A stretch of DNA of 64,000 nucleotides, taken from contig CACWID010000016.1 in NCBI GenBank assembly GCA_902760865.1, positions 27,786-91,785 on the forward strand, in the 5' to 3' direction. The notes beneath the pieces were generated by a model. That model made no database searches, was not told the origin of the DNA, and worked only from the letters and a program-made list of their open reading frames with translations. Position numbers and translations under genes: made by a program. Within the stretch, counting starts at the first letter, position 1, and the number at the start of each line of letters is the position of its first letter. Shown in pieces: positions 9,475 through 18,398 of the stretch. This DNA comes from an uncultured Bacteroidales bacterium. GTDB lineage: Bacteria; Bacteroidota; Bacteroidia; Bacteroidales; Muribaculaceae.

Positions 9475-9551
9475 CCGCCCTACGGGCGGGAAATTAAACA
9501 AATTTTAATTTTAAAATTAATTTCATTTTAATTTCCCGTGCGATAGCACGG
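9475..9551. repeat. Cluster of three nested hairpins in a gene-free stretch
   Basis: The 9354-9894 stretch has no gene. Inside it, ccgccc/gggcgg (9475-9489) and ccgtgc/gcacgg (9536-9551) are perfect short hairpins, and gggaaattaaa at 9488-9498 pairs perfectly with tttaatttccc at 9527-9537 around an A/T-only palindromic core. Together they could fold as a long arm between two stem-loops. The function is unknown. Confidence 0.7.
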
Positions 9552-9596
9552 TTATATTACCGAGTCGCAATTATGGCACACCCTCATTGCCGAAGA

Positions 9597-9722
9597 AATG
9601 AATAATCCTTAGCGGCTTGGCGACTTAGCGTGGGGCCCGGTGGAGAGCGGATGCCAATCAGAAAAATCAGATTATTCAGTTGTTTTTAAAACCTTGGCGT
9701 CTTAGCGGCTTAGCGTGGGGCC
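9597..9722. repeat. Interspersed composite repeat (cttagcg words and gcggatgcc block)
   Basis: Contains the words cttagcggcttggcgacttagcgtggggccc and, at 9648-9722, gcggatgcc...cagattattcagttg...cttagcggcttagcg in the same order as a copy at 49.56-49.68 kb. It is non-coding. The run of similar words marks it as a dispersed intergenic repeat family of this genome. Confidence 0.65.
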
Positions 9723-9818
9723 CTAGGGGCTGCATTTGCCGCATTTTACGGGACACAATAAAATAAAAACAAGTTTTTATGACATTGGACTTGCATAAAA
9801 AAAGGCGATTTCGTTCTA

Positions 9819-9844
9819 TTTGCACTATTTTTTGTTTATCTTTG
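9819..9844 (+). promoter_or_regulatory. Promoter for the small protein and 5'-nucleotidase pair
   Basis: A strong -7 box tatctttg at 9837-9844 lies 50 bp before the ATG at 9895. A TTTG at 9819 is only 14 bp upstream of it, closer than the usual 19-23, so the -33 element is uncertain. Confidence 0.55.
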
Positions 9845-9894
9845 CACCCAAAGCTTTTTCAGAATGCTATAAACCCTATAATTATCTAAAGAGT

Positions 9895-10095
9895 ATGACG
9901 GTTATAGTAAACAACTCCAAAATAAGGATTTTCAAGGGTGCCAAAGTCGGTGATGCGGTTCTGCGTTGGGCCGTGCGTAACAGGTTTGACATCAGCCAAG
10001 TATCATCGCTGCAAGTGACCGACCAATGGGGGCACCTGCTTGATAACGCGGCTCCCCTAAAAGATCAGCAAAGCATTAACATTTTAAACCAGTAA
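9895..10095 (+). CDS. Small beta-grasp-like protein, unknown function
   Basis: A 66-residue cytoplasmic protein. The ATG at 9895 is preferred because the promoter -7 box lies just upstream, within the longer frame. The pattern MTVIVNNSKIRIFKGAKVGDAVLRW, a helix, then LQVTDQWGHLLDN and QSINIL, looks like the strand-helix-strand order of ubiquitin/ThiS-like beta-grasp folds, but it lacks the C-terminal Gly-Gly of ThiS or MoaD. This is a fold guess from the pattern only. Its stop is four bases before the 5'-nucleotidase ATG, so the two are surely co-translated. Confidence 0.7.
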   Translation: MTVIVNNSKIRIFKGAKVGDAVLRWAVRNRFDISQVSSLQVTDQWGHLLDNAAPLKDQQSINILNQ

Positions 10096-10099
10096 TATT

Positions 10100-11527
10100 A
10101 TGAAAAAGAACTTTTTGTCGATCGCGGCTTTAGTATTGGCCTCGTTCTTTGGCATAGCCCATGGTGAGACCGTGAGGATTTTGTCATCCAATGATATGCA
10201 CTCGGCTATTGAGAAGATGCCCCAATATGCCGCTATCGTTGACAGCCTGCGAGCCATTGACCCGTTTGTACTGATTTTCTCGGCAGGAGACAACCGCACG
10301 GGTAATCCTTACAACGACCTGTACGAGCCGACCACCTACCCCATGATCTCGATGATGAACCTCATCGGCTTTGACGCATCTGCACTCGGCAACCACGAGT
10401 ATGACTCCAGTGTTGAGGGTCTCGCGAGGGTGATTTCGTTGTCTAATTTCCCCTATCTTGCCGCCAACATCAGTTGCCCGCCCGAGAGCGGAATCCGGGT
10501 GCGTCCTTATCAGGTGTTTGATGTCAAGGGCATCAAGGTCGGTGTGCTCGGCATCACACAGGTGGGCATAGACGGGATCCCCGACACACACCCCGACAAC
10601 GTGAAAGGCCTGTCTTTTCAACGGCCCGAGGAGGTGATACCGCAGTACAAGTGGCTCACCGAGCAGTGCGATGTCAACGTGTTGCTCACCCATGTGGGCT
10701 TTGATGTGGATGTTGAACTGGCCAAACAGTTCCCTTACTATGACCTTATCATCAGCGGCCATACCCACACACAGCTCGAAGGCGGGGAAATCCACAGTGG
10801 CGTACTGATCACCCAAAACGGTTACCAGCTGCCTCGCGTCACCCTCACGACCCTGGAGGTCGAAGGCGGCAAAGTGGTAAGCAAGAAGGCCGAGAACATC
10901 TTTTTGAACAACCCCGACCGTCACGCTGACGCCGCCGAGGCGTTGCTCAAGCACTTCAAGAACAGCCCTGAGATGGAACGTGTCATCGGCCACTTCGAGA
11001 GCGACATCAACGGGTATGACCCTCTGGGCGTGATGATGTGCGACGCCTGGCGGGAGGAGTGCGAGTGTGACATCGCCCTCGAGAACTACGGCGGCGTACG
11101 CTACGACTTCATCAAGGCGGGTCCCATCACAGTGAAGGACATCATCAACCTCGACCCGTTCCTGAACAGTCCGGTAGTGATGACCTTGACGGGCAAAGAA
11201 CTCCACGACATGCTCATCGCTTGCTTCAGGGCAGACCGCAACCGCTTCCCTGTCACCAGCGGATGCACGGCGGCGGTGACCTATGCCGACTCCACCAAGT
11301 CGTCAATCAAGAAACTGGAACTTTTTGACGCCAACGGCAAGAAGCTCAACATGAAAAAGAAATACCGCGTGGTGACCAACAACTATGTGGCATCAATCGC
11401 CGACTCTCCCCGCCAGGACCAGGGCGTGCGCGGTGACGTGACCACTAGCGACCTCATCATACACTGGCTCGAGAAAAAGGGGACCGTGGACTATCAAGGC
11501 CGCTCCAGCTTTACCGAGAAGTGGTAA
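10100..11527 (+). CDS. 5'-nucleotidase / metallophosphatase, UshA family, secreted
   Basis: A 475-residue protein with a signal peptide (MKKNFLSIAALVLASFFGIAHG). The N-terminal metallophosphatase domain carries the metal-binding motifs SSNDMHS, SAGDNRTGN, LGNHEYD and SGHTHTQ; the C-terminal 5'-nucleotidase domain (from about residue 290) includes ALENYGGVRYDF and the YRVVTNNYVA segment. The family removes phosphate from extracytoplasmic nucleotides, usually in the periplasm. In many Bacteroidetes the two domains are separate genes; here they are one chain. The gene is paired with the small upstream protein. Confidence 0.9.
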   Translation: MKKNFLSIAALVLASFFGIAHGETVRILSSNDMHSAIEKMPQYAAIVDSLRAIDPFVLIFSAGDNRTGNPYNDLYEPTTYPMISMMNLIGFDASALGNHEYDSSVEGLARVISLSNFPYLAANISCPPESGIRVRPYQVFDVKGIKVGVLGITQVGIDGIPDTHPDNVKGLSFQRPEEVIPQYKWLTEQCDVNVLLTHVGFDVDVELAKQFPYYDLIISGHTHTQLEGGEIHSGVLITQNGYQLPRVTLTTLEVEGGKVVSKKAENIFLNNPDRHADAAEALLKHFKNSPEMERVIGHFESDINGYDPLGVMMCDAWREECECDIALENYGGVRYDFIKAGPITVKDIINLDPFLNSPVVMTLTGKELHDMLIACFRADRNRFPVTSGCTAAVTYADSTKSSIKKLELFDANGKKLNMKKKYRVVTNNYVASIADSPRQDQGVRGDVTTSDLIIHWLEKKGTVDYQGRSSFTEKW

Positions 11528-11565
11528 ACCTGTCGTCTTCTCGATAGCAGCGACACCTATCAAAT

Positions 11566-12057
11566 ATGAGGGATTTTGCGGCAATAGATTTTGAGACGGC
11601 CAACAATGAGCGGTCATCGGTGTGCTCGGTGGGCGTGGTCGTCGTGCGCGACGGTGAGATTGTGGACAAGTTCTACTCCCTCATCCAGCCCGAGCCCAAC
11701 TACTACACCTACTGGTGCAGCCGGGTGCATGGCCTGTGCCGTGAGGACACCGAGGACGCTCCCGTCTTTCCTGACGTGTGGGCCCAGATTGAGCCGATGA
11801 TCGCCGGGCTGCCCCTGGTGGCACACAACAGCCCCTTTGACGAGGGGTGCCTCAAGGCCGTCTTCAGGGTCTATCAGATGGACTACCCGGACTATCTGTT
11901 CCTGGACACGCTGCGCGCTTCCCGCCGCAAGCTGCCTGACCTGGAGAGCCACCAGCTGCACATCGTGGCTGCCGCGTGCGGTTACCGGCTGGACCATCAC
12001 CACCATGCGCTGGCCGATGCCGAGGCCTGCGCATGGATCGCCTGCCAGCTTTTATGA
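11566..12057 (+). CDS. DEDDh 3'-5' exonuclease, DNA polymerase III epsilon-like
   Basis: A 163-residue stand-alone exonuclease domain. The DEDDh residues are visible: AIDFET (ExoI), LVAHNSPFDEG (ExoII) and HHHALADAEA (ExoIII His and Asp). It is too short for full DnaQ and has no fused GIY-YIG or helicase domain. It lies 38 bp after the nucleotidase and 75 bp before mfd. It could act in proofreading, repair or RNA processing; the family cannot be narrowed by sight. Confidence 0.85.
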   Translation: MRDFAAIDFETANNERSSVCSVGVVVVRDGEIVDKFYSLIQPEPNYYTYWCSRVHGLCREDTEDAPVFPDVWAQIEPMIAGLPLVAHNSPFDEGCLKAVFRVYQMDYPDYLFLDTLRASRRKLPDLESHQLHIVAAACGYRLDHHHHALADAEACAWIACQLL

Positions 12058-12090
12058 GCGGCAGACTGAGGCCGATTGGCAAATAATGAG

Positions 12091-12098
12091 TACCTTTG
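12091..12098 (+). promoter_or_regulatory. -7 box upstream of mfd
   Basis: tacctttg matches TAnnTTTG and lies 34 bp before the mfd GTG start. No clear TTTG sits at the usual distance upstream. Confidence 0.5.
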
Positions 12099-12132
12099 CA
12101 GTGGAAACGACATGTAACAGCGAGGCACCCAC

Positions 12133-15100
12133 GTGGAAATCAAGGAATTATGTGAACTGTTTAACGGCAAGGCGCGGCTGGCAGCGGTGAAGAAACTGCT
12201 GTCCGGCAGCGGCAATGCGGTAATCGACGGCCTGGCGGGCTCCAGTGCGGCAATGCTGCTGGCGGGGCTGCCGCGGCAGGCGTGCCCCTACCTTGTCGTG
12301 ATGAACGACCTGGACGAGGCCGGCTACATGTACAATGACCTGTGCCAGCTCGCCGGTGACAAGCAGGTGCTGATTTTCCCGTCGGGCTACAAGCGCGACA
12401 TCAAGTACGGCCAGGTGGATGCCCCCAACGAGATCCTGCGCACCGAGGTGCTCAACCGCTGGTATGACGACCCCCAGGTGAGATGGGTCGTGACCTACCC
12501 CGAGGCCCTGGCCGAGCGGGTGCGCCGCCGCGAGGACGTGGCAGCGAGCACCGTGACGCTGCAATCGGGCGGCACGGCCGACCTGGCAGAGACAGCCGCA
12601 CGCCTGCGCGAACTGGGTTTTGTGGCCACCGACTACGTCTATGAGCCGGGACAATACAGCGTGCGCGGATCGATCCTCGACGTGTTCTCCTTCAGCAACG
12701 AGCTGCCTTACCGCATCGACTTCTGGGGCGACGACATCGACTCCATCCGCACCTTCAACGTCGAGACGCAGCTGAGCGAGGAGCGGCTGGAGCGCGTGAG
12801 CATCCTGAACCGCGACCGTGCGGGCGACAGCCCCGAGGACAATGTGTCACTGCTGGACTATGCGGGCGACGACACCATCGTGCTGTGCCGCAGCGAGCAA
12901 TGGCTCACGACACGCATCCGCGAGATTGCCCGCGAGGGCATGTCGGTCAGCGCCATCATCGCCGAGGAGGGCGACACCCAGGCGACGCGCAAGGTTGTCG
13001 ATGCCGACATCTTCACACGACGGCTGCAGGCATTGCGGCGCATCGCCTTCACCTCAGGCGAGACGGCTCCCGAGCGCGGCGTGAAGCGCCTGTCGCTGCA
13101 CTGCCGTCCACAGGGCATCTATCACAAGAATTTCGACCTCATAGGCCAGTCCTTCGGGCAATTCCTGGCCGACGGCTACCGCATCCTCATCCTCTCTGAC
13201 AGCGCCAAGCAGATCGAGCGACTGCACAACATCTTTGAGGACCGCGGCGACGACATCACCTTCGAGCCGGTGCTCAGGACCATCCATGAGGGCTTTGTCG
13301 ATGAGGACCTGAAGCTGTGCGTTTTCACCGACCACCAGATCTTTGACCGCTTCCACAAGTACAACCTCAAGAGCGAACGCGCCCGTTCGGGCAAACTCGC
13401 CTTGTCGCTCAAAGAGTTGAACCAGATCGAGAAGGGCGACTACATCGTCCACGAGGACCTGGGCGTCGGCAAGTTCGGCGGCCTCATCCGCACGTCGATG
13501 AACGGCACGCCCCAGGAGATGATCAAGCTCACCTACCTGAACGGCGACGAGGCCTATGTCTCGATCCACTCGCTGCACAAGCTGTCGAAGTACCGCAGCA
13601 AGGAGGGCGAGGCTCCTCGACTGAACCGCCTGGGGTCCAATGCGTGGGCCAAAATCAAGTCGCGCACCAAGAGCCGCCTCAAGGACATCGCCCGCGAACT
13701 CATCCGCCTCTATGCCGCACGACGGGAGCAGAAGGGCTTCGCCTTCACCCCGGACGGCTACCTCCAGCAGGAGCTGGAGGCCTCGTTCATCTATGAGGAC
13801 ACCCCCGACCAGTTGACGGCAACCCAGGCTGTCAAGGCCGACATGGAGAGCGACAAGCCGATGGACCGCCTCATCTGCGGCGACGTGGGCTTCGGCAAGA
13901 CCGAGATAGCGGTGCGCGCCGCCTTCAAGGCCGCCACCGACGGCAAACAGACTGCCGTGCTGGTGCCCACGACGGTGCTGGCCTTCCAGCACTACCGCAC
14001 CTTCAAGGAACGCCTGCAGGACTTCCCCGTCCGTGTGGACTACCTGAGCCGTGCCCGCAAGCCCAAAGAGGTGAAACAGATTCTTGCCGACCTCAAGGAG
14101 GGCAAGATTGACATCCTCATCGGCACCCACAAGCTCATCGGCAAGACGGTGCAGTTCCATGACCTGGGACTGCTGGTGGTGGACGAGGAACAGAAGTTCG
14201 GCGTCGCTGTCAAGGACAAGCTCAAGCAGATGAAGCTCAACGTGGACACCCTGACGATGAGCGCCACGCCCATCCCGCGCACGCTGCAGTTCTCGCTGAT
14301 GGGCGCCCGCGACCTGAGCACGCTGACCACCCCGCCCGCCAACCGCTACCCTATCCTCACCACCGTCGGCACCCTGAACGACGACATCGTCGCCGAGGCC
14401 ATCAACTTTGAGCTCTCGCGCAACGGCCAGGTGTTCTTTGTCAACCACCGCATCGAGCAATTGGAGCGCCTGGAGAACATGATTCACCGCGTCGTGCCCG
14501 ATGCCCGCGTCGTGGTGGGACACGGACAGATGCCGCCCGAACGGCTCGAACAGGTCATCATCGACTTCGGCAACCAGGACTATGACGTGCTGCTCTCGAC
14601 GACCATCATCGAGAACGGCATCGATATGCCCAACGTCAACACCATCATCATCAACAATGCCGACCGCTACGGACTGAGCGACCTGCACCAGCTGCGCGGA
14701 CGCGTGGGACGCAGCAGCCGCAAGGCTTTCTGCTACCTGCTCGTGCCGCCGGGCAAGCCGCTGGCCACCGATGCGAGACGGCGCCTGCAGGCCATCGAGA
14801 GCTTCAGCGACCTAGGCTCCGGCATCCAGATTGCCATGCAGGACCTCGACATCCGCGGTGCCGGCAACCTGCTGGGCGCCGAGCAGAGTGGATTCATCGC
14901 CGACCTGGGCTACGAGACCTACCAGCGGGTGCTCAAGGAGGCCGTCACCGAGCTGCGCAACGAGGAGTTCTCCACGGTCTTCGCCACTACGGGTGACGGA
15001 GAGAACGGAAATGACGGTTTGGACAGCAACAACGAGTTTGTCACCGATTGTGTCGTGGACACCGACCTGGAGCTGATGTTCCCGGCCAGCTATGTGCCCC

Positions 15101-15504
15101 AGGAGAACGAGCGCATCACCCTCTACCGCGAACTCGACAACATGGAGACCGACGATCAGGTCGAGGCCTTCGAGGAGAGGATGGTGGACCGTTTCGGCAA
15201 GATTCCCGAGATGGCAAGCGAACTCATCCGCATCGTGCCCCTGCGACGCACCGCGCGCCGACTGGGCATCGAGAAACTCGTCATCCGCCAGACCCGCATG
15301 CACCTGTTCATGGTCGGCGAGGAAAACGTCGCCTATTACCAGTCGCCCGCCTTCGGGCGCCTGCTCAACTTCCTGCAGCAGAATCCCAAGCGCTGCAACC
15401 TGAGCCAGAAGAACGGCCGCCGCAGTATCATCGTCTCCAACGTCACCAGCGTCAGCACGGCCCTCTCCATCCTGCGCACCATCACCCATCTTGACAGCAT
15501 TTAA
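12133..15504 (+). CDS. mfd: Transcription-repair coupling factor
   Basis: A 1123-residue protein, normal for Mfd, with a GTG start at 12133. Mfd removes RNA polymerase stalled at DNA lesions and recruits UvrA. The N-terminal third is the UvrB-like module (LVVMNDLDEAGYMYNDL, PGQYSVRGSILDVFSF), followed by the RNA-polymerase-interacting domain (GDYIVHEDLGVGKFGG, near residue 440), the translocase with Walker A GDVGFGKTE at residue 583 and DEEQ at 684, motif VI QLRGRVGRS, and a C-terminal TRCF domain. The -7 box at 12091 supports its own promoter. Confidence 0.97.
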   Translation: MEIKELCELFNGKARLAAVKKLLSGSGNAVIDGLAGSSAAMLLAGLPRQACPYLVVMNDLDEAGYMYNDLCQLAGDKQVLIFPSGYKRDIKYGQVDAPNEILRTEVLNRWYDDPQVRWVVTYPEALAERVRRREDVAASTVTLQSGGTADLAETAARLRELGFVATDYVYEPGQYSVRGSILDVFSFSNELPYRIDFWGDDIDSIRTFNVETQLSEERLERVSILNRDRAGDSPEDNVSLLDYAGDDTIVLCRSEQWLTTRIREIAREGMSVSAIIAEEGDTQATRKVVDADIFTRRLQALRRIAFTSGETAPERGVKRLSLHCRPQGIYHKNFDLIGQSFGQFLADGYRILILSDSAKQIERLHNIFEDRGDDITFEPVLRTIHEGFVDEDLKLCVFTDHQIFDRFHKYNLKSERARSGKLALSLKELNQIEKGDYIVHEDLGVGKFGGLIRTSMNGTPQEMIKLTYLNGDEAYVSIHSLHKLSKYRSKEGEAPRLNRLGSNAWAKIKSRTKSRLKDIARELIRLYAARREQKGFAFTPDGYLQQELEASFIYEDTPDQLTATQAVKADMESDKPMDRLICGDVGFGKTEIAVRAAFKAATDGKQTAVLVPTTVLAFQHYRTFKERLQDFPVRVDYLSRARKPKEVKQILADLKEGKIDILIGTHKLIGKTVQFHDLGLLVVDEEQKFGVAVKDKLKQMKLNVDTLTMSATPIPRTLQFSLMGARDLSTLTTPPANRYPILTTVGTLNDDIVAEAINFELSRNGQVFFVNHRIEQLERLENMIHRVVPDARVVVGHGQMPPERLEQVIIDFGNQDYDVLLSTTIIENGIDMPNVNTIIINNADRYGLSDLHQLRGRVGRSSRKAFCYLLVPPGKPLATDARRRLQAIESFSDLGSGIQIAMQDLDIRGAGNLLGAEQSGFIADLGYETYQRVLKEAVTELRNEEFSTVFATTGDGENGNDGLDSNNEFVTDCVVDTDLELMFPASYVPQENERITLYRELDNMETDDQVEAFEERMVDRFGKIPEMASELIRIVPLRRTARRLGIEKLVIRQTRMHLFMVGEENVAYYQSPAFGRLLNFLQQNPKRCNLSQKNGRRSIIVSNVTSVSTALSILRTITHLDSI

Positions 15505-15576
15505 GGCCAAAAAACGCCTTTTGGCGCATCGGCGACGCGGAAAACGGCGCAAAATGCTATATTTATGTCAAATAAA

Positions 15577-15607
15577 TTTGCAAATTGAAAATCTTGTATT
15601 ATCTTTG
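15577..15607 (+). promoter_or_regulatory. Consensus Bacteroidetes promoter
   Basis: TTTG at 15577-15580, exactly 19 bp, then tatctttg at 15600-15607. It lies 73 bp before the ATG of the dockerin protein at 15681. Confidence 0.8.
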
Positions 15608-15680
15608 CCCTCCGTTTGAGCAATGGCTTCACCATGAAAGCCTGCTATACCATTAATATATATAATATCATTTAATCAAC

Positions 15681-17069
15681 ATGACGAAGAAATTTACATT
15701 TACCATGATGGTAATCATGGCCATGTGTTCACTGACCTTAGTGGCACAGAACGTGACCTTACGCGGTGTTTATCAGACAAGCCGAGACAATGCTTATCCC
15801 AACGGCACTTATAGTGAGTATGTAGGTTGGAGCTATACCTACATGAAGCCTATCTTTATCGTACAGCAAGGTCTCTACAAGATGGAATGGAACGGTTCGA
15901 CGCTCACCATGCCCGAGAAGTTCCCTGCCATCAACAAGGAAGAATTCAGCAGCAACGGCACCATCACCGATGAGGCAAAAGCCTTGTGGGTCACCAACTT
16001 CAATATGATGTATGCCAACTCGGGCGCCATCATCGACAACGGCGTCCTCACGACCGTGATGTCGCGCACCGACATGGACAACAACAGCGGCGCCTATGTG
16101 GTTCCCGGTTCCTCGGTCAACGACACCACCCGCTTCTATGTGCGCAAGTGGAATGCCGAGACGGGCGACCTGATCAGCCAGGAGATCCGCCCTGCATGGG
16201 ACTGCCTGCAGTCGGCCGGCATGGCCAAGAACCCCAAGGACGGCAAGGTCTATGGCCTGTTCTACATCGCCAACAAGTACCTGCCCGACACGCTGCTCAA
16301 TGACCCTGACTTCTTTGCCGACGAGGCTGCCGACTCGACCGACTCGGGCTATGCCATCTGCACCATCGACCTCGAGACGATGACCATCGACCAAATCACG
16401 CCTGGCCTGTATTACCAGAACTTCATCACCTTCGCCATCAACAGCGAGGGCCGCGCCTTTGCCTTGACCAGCGGCGGCACTGCCGCGCTGCCCAGCGAGG
16501 ACGGCAAGGTCTATGACATCAACGGCGATCTCACGGGCGCTCATCTCTTTGAGTTTGACCTGGCCAGCGGCCGCATCATTGCCGACAACCGCACCAACAC
16601 GGGCTATATGTCACAGGCAAAGCGCCAGGCTGCTTGTTTCAGCAAGAATGACCCCAACAAGATGTACTGGATGGGTTACTACAACAGCGGCATGGGCTAT
16701 GATGACCACGGCAACTGGAATCCCCTGCCCGACCAGAACTGGATTGCCAACCGCAAGTTTGACACATCGCTCTATGAGGTGGATGTCACTACCGGCGAAG
16801 CCAACCGCCTGGCCACCATCGATGACCGCTACATGTTCGCCTACATGTGGGTTGACGGTGAGGCCGAAATTGTCCCCGAAGTCCTGCGTGGCGACGTCAA
16901 CAATGACAAGGTGGTGAACATCAACGACGTGACGGCCCTGATCAACTATCTGTTGAGCAAAAACGGCAATGGACTGAATCTCCAGAACGCCAACTGCAAC
17001 CAGAACGGTAGCATCGCCATCGACGATGTCACGGCACTCATCAGCTACCTGCTGGCCAAGCACTGGTAA
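15681..17069 (+). CDS. Secreted protein with C-terminal dockerin repeats
   Basis: A 462-residue protein with a signal peptide (MTKKFTFTMMVIMAMCSLTLVAQ). Residues 25-400 are a repetitive beta-rich domain with propeller-like phrases (GLFYIANKYL, ALTSGGTAALPSEDGKVYDING, MYWMGYYNSGMGYDD); I do not recognise the family. From residue 404 there are two dockerin type I calcium loops, GDVNNDKVVNINDVTALINYLL and a matching second one, ending at the C-terminus. Dockerins in Bacteroidales usually occur without cohesins, and their partner is unknown. Its own promoter and a terminator make it a single-gene unit. Confidence 0.82.
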   Translation: MTKKFTFTMMVIMAMCSLTLVAQNVTLRGVYQTSRDNAYPNGTYSEYVGWSYTYMKPIFIVQQGLYKMEWNGSTLTMPEKFPAINKEEFSSNGTITDEAKALWVTNFNMMYANSGAIIDNGVLTTVMSRTDMDNNSGAYVVPGSSVNDTTRFYVRKWNAETGDLISQEIRPAWDCLQSAGMAKNPKDGKVYGLFYIANKYLPDTLLNDPDFFADEAADSTDSGYAICTIDLETMTIDQITPGLYYQNFITFAINSEGRAFALTSGGTAALPSEDGKVYDINGDLTGAHLFEFDLASGRIIADNRTNTGYMSQAKRQAACFSKNDPNKMYWMGYYNSGMGYDDHGNWNPLPDQNWIANRKFDTSLYEVDVTTGEANRLATIDDRYMFAYMWVDGEAEIVPEVLRGDVNNDKVVNINDVTALINYLLSKNGNGLNLQNANCNQNGSIAIDDVTALISYLLAKHW

Positions 17070-17104
17070 TCCTCAAGAACAAACTGAACACTTCTATCGA
17101 CAGC

Positions 17105-17137
17105 ATTGCGCTGGCCAGTCTTCCCGGCCAGCGCAAT
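17105..17137 (+). terminator. Terminator after the dockerin gene
   Basis: Perfect 12-bp stem attgcgctggcc / ggccagcgcaat with a nine-base loop. The same stem core reappears after the second dockerin gene at 21332. Confidence 0.75.
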
Positions 17138-17183
17138 CTCTCATCTATAGTCACTATAGCCACTATCTGATAAAAACTAGCAA

Positions 17184-18092
17184 CTACTCAAACACCGAGA
17201 GGACGGGGCGACCCACCCAGGAGCGGGGCGTGTCGAGTCCCAAGATGTAGGCGATGGTGGCAGCGGTGTCAAACTGCATCATCGGCTCAATAATCTCTAT
17301 ACCCGAGCGGATTCCGGGGCCGTAGATAATAAACGGATGCTCCATCTCGAGCAGTGTCTTGCCTCCATGCCCCTTGTCCACTCCACCGTGGTCCGAGGTC
17401 ATGATGATGACCGTATCATCGTAGATGCCCGCCGTCTTCAAGGCCTGAAAGAGCCGGCCCACATACACATCAAGTTCCGCCAGCTTGTCATAGTACTCGG
17501 GCGTGTCATGGCCGATGGTGTGACCCGTGTGGTCCAACTGGTCCCAGCAGACCGCCATCAGCGTGGGTTTGCGGTCGATGATGAAACGCTCGGCCATCCT
17601 GCACAGGAGCGTAGAATCCTTCTCCCATCCAATGGCGAGGTCATAGTTGTCGATGGACAAGGTGTCCACGACATACTTGATGCCGTCCCACTCGGCAATG
17701 CATCCCGTCACCACATCGGGGCGCGCATCACGCAGAATGGAGAAGATGGTGGGGAAAACGCCATGGCTGTTGCATTCCGCCGAAGGAATCTCGGGGGTGT
17801 GGGAGCCCCAGGTCGTGTAACCGTGCAGCTCGGGGCACGAGCCGTTGAACATCGACGCCCAGTTCACACCCGAGGAGGACGGCAGCACCGAACGCTTCTT
17901 GGTCGTGTAGCAACCGTGCTGCATCAGCCAGGTGATGTTAGGGATATCGTGAGCCTTGGGCAGGCTGTAGCCGCCCCAGCCATCAATACCGATGACCAGG
18001 ACATGGCCGGCACGTTGCTTGAGTTTTTTGGGCTTCGCCTGAATGCCGGTTACCACCAGCAGGCATAACAGGAGCAGAATTACTTTCTTCAT
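17184..18092 (-). CDS. Alkaline phosphatase-superfamily phosphodiesterase, secreted
   Basis: A 302-residue protein from the ATG at 18092 (a TTG three codons upstream is less likely). It has a signal peptide (MKKVILLLLCLLVVTGIQA) and then the nucleotide pyrophosphatase/phosphodiesterase fold: first metal site VLVIGIDGWGG, nucleophile region LPSSSGVNWASMFNG (Ser in place of the usual Thr), CWDQLDHTGHTIGHDTP and MTSDHGGVDKGHGG as metal ligands. It hydrolyses a phosphodiester or phosphomonoester in the periplasm; the substrate is unknown. It converges with the dockerin gene at 15681. Confidence 0.87.
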   Translation of the reverse strand: MKKVILLLLCLLVVTGIQAKPKKLKQRAGHVLVIGIDGWGGYSLPKAHDIPNITWLMQHGCYTTKKRSVLPSSSGVNWASMFNGSCPELHGYTTWGSHTPEIPSAECNSHGVFPTIFSILRDARPDVVTGCIAEWDGIKYVVDTLSIDNYDLAIGWEKDSTLLCRMAERFIIDRKPTLMAVCWDQLDHTGHTIGHDTPEYYDKLAELDVYVGRLFQALKTAGIYDDTVIIMTSDHGGVDKGHGGKTLLEMEHPFIIYGPGIRSGIEIIEPMMQFDTAATIAYILGLDTPRSWVGRPVLSVFE

Positions 18093-18151
18093 AACAGTCA
18101 AGTTTTATATCACTTGGCAAATATACTCATAAAATAGGAGGTGACCAAAAA

Positions 18152-18280
18152 AGCGGGCTGGCGCCCGCTGATTAGTGGTTAGTGATTAGTGATTAGCGAT
18201 TAGCGATTAGTAATTAGAGAACGCGGCAGCCAACTAGAAACTAGGGACTAGGGACTAGAAACTAAGGACTAGAAACTAAT
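18152..18280. repeat. Hairpin plus GATTAG and CTAG tandem tracts between divergent genes
   Basis: In the 306-bp gap between divergent genes, agcgggc/gcccgct forms a hairpin at 18152-18169. Next come about eight gattag words with changing bases between them (18170-18217), then ctagaaactagggactag words (18232-18280), the same text as before fructokinase. Nothing is coded. Confidence 0.75.
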
Positions 18281-18398
18281 TCACCGATTTTATAAGGGAG
18301 TTGATTGAAAAGAATTGCCATTTATAATAATGTTAGATAGTTTTGCGATAATTAATCATGTTTTAGTCACATCCTAACACAATTAAAGCAAAACATTT

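Noticed and set aside
13054-14688. 544-residue minus-strand frame opposite mfd
   Set aside because: Lies wholly within the conserved mfd gene and has the same shadow composition.
15506-15525. Terminator after mfd
   Set aside because: The stem is only seven A-rich pairs without a T-run; too weak to list.
18170-18280. CRISPR-like array
   Set aside because: The words are 6-12 bp with no unique spacers, and no cas gene is near.
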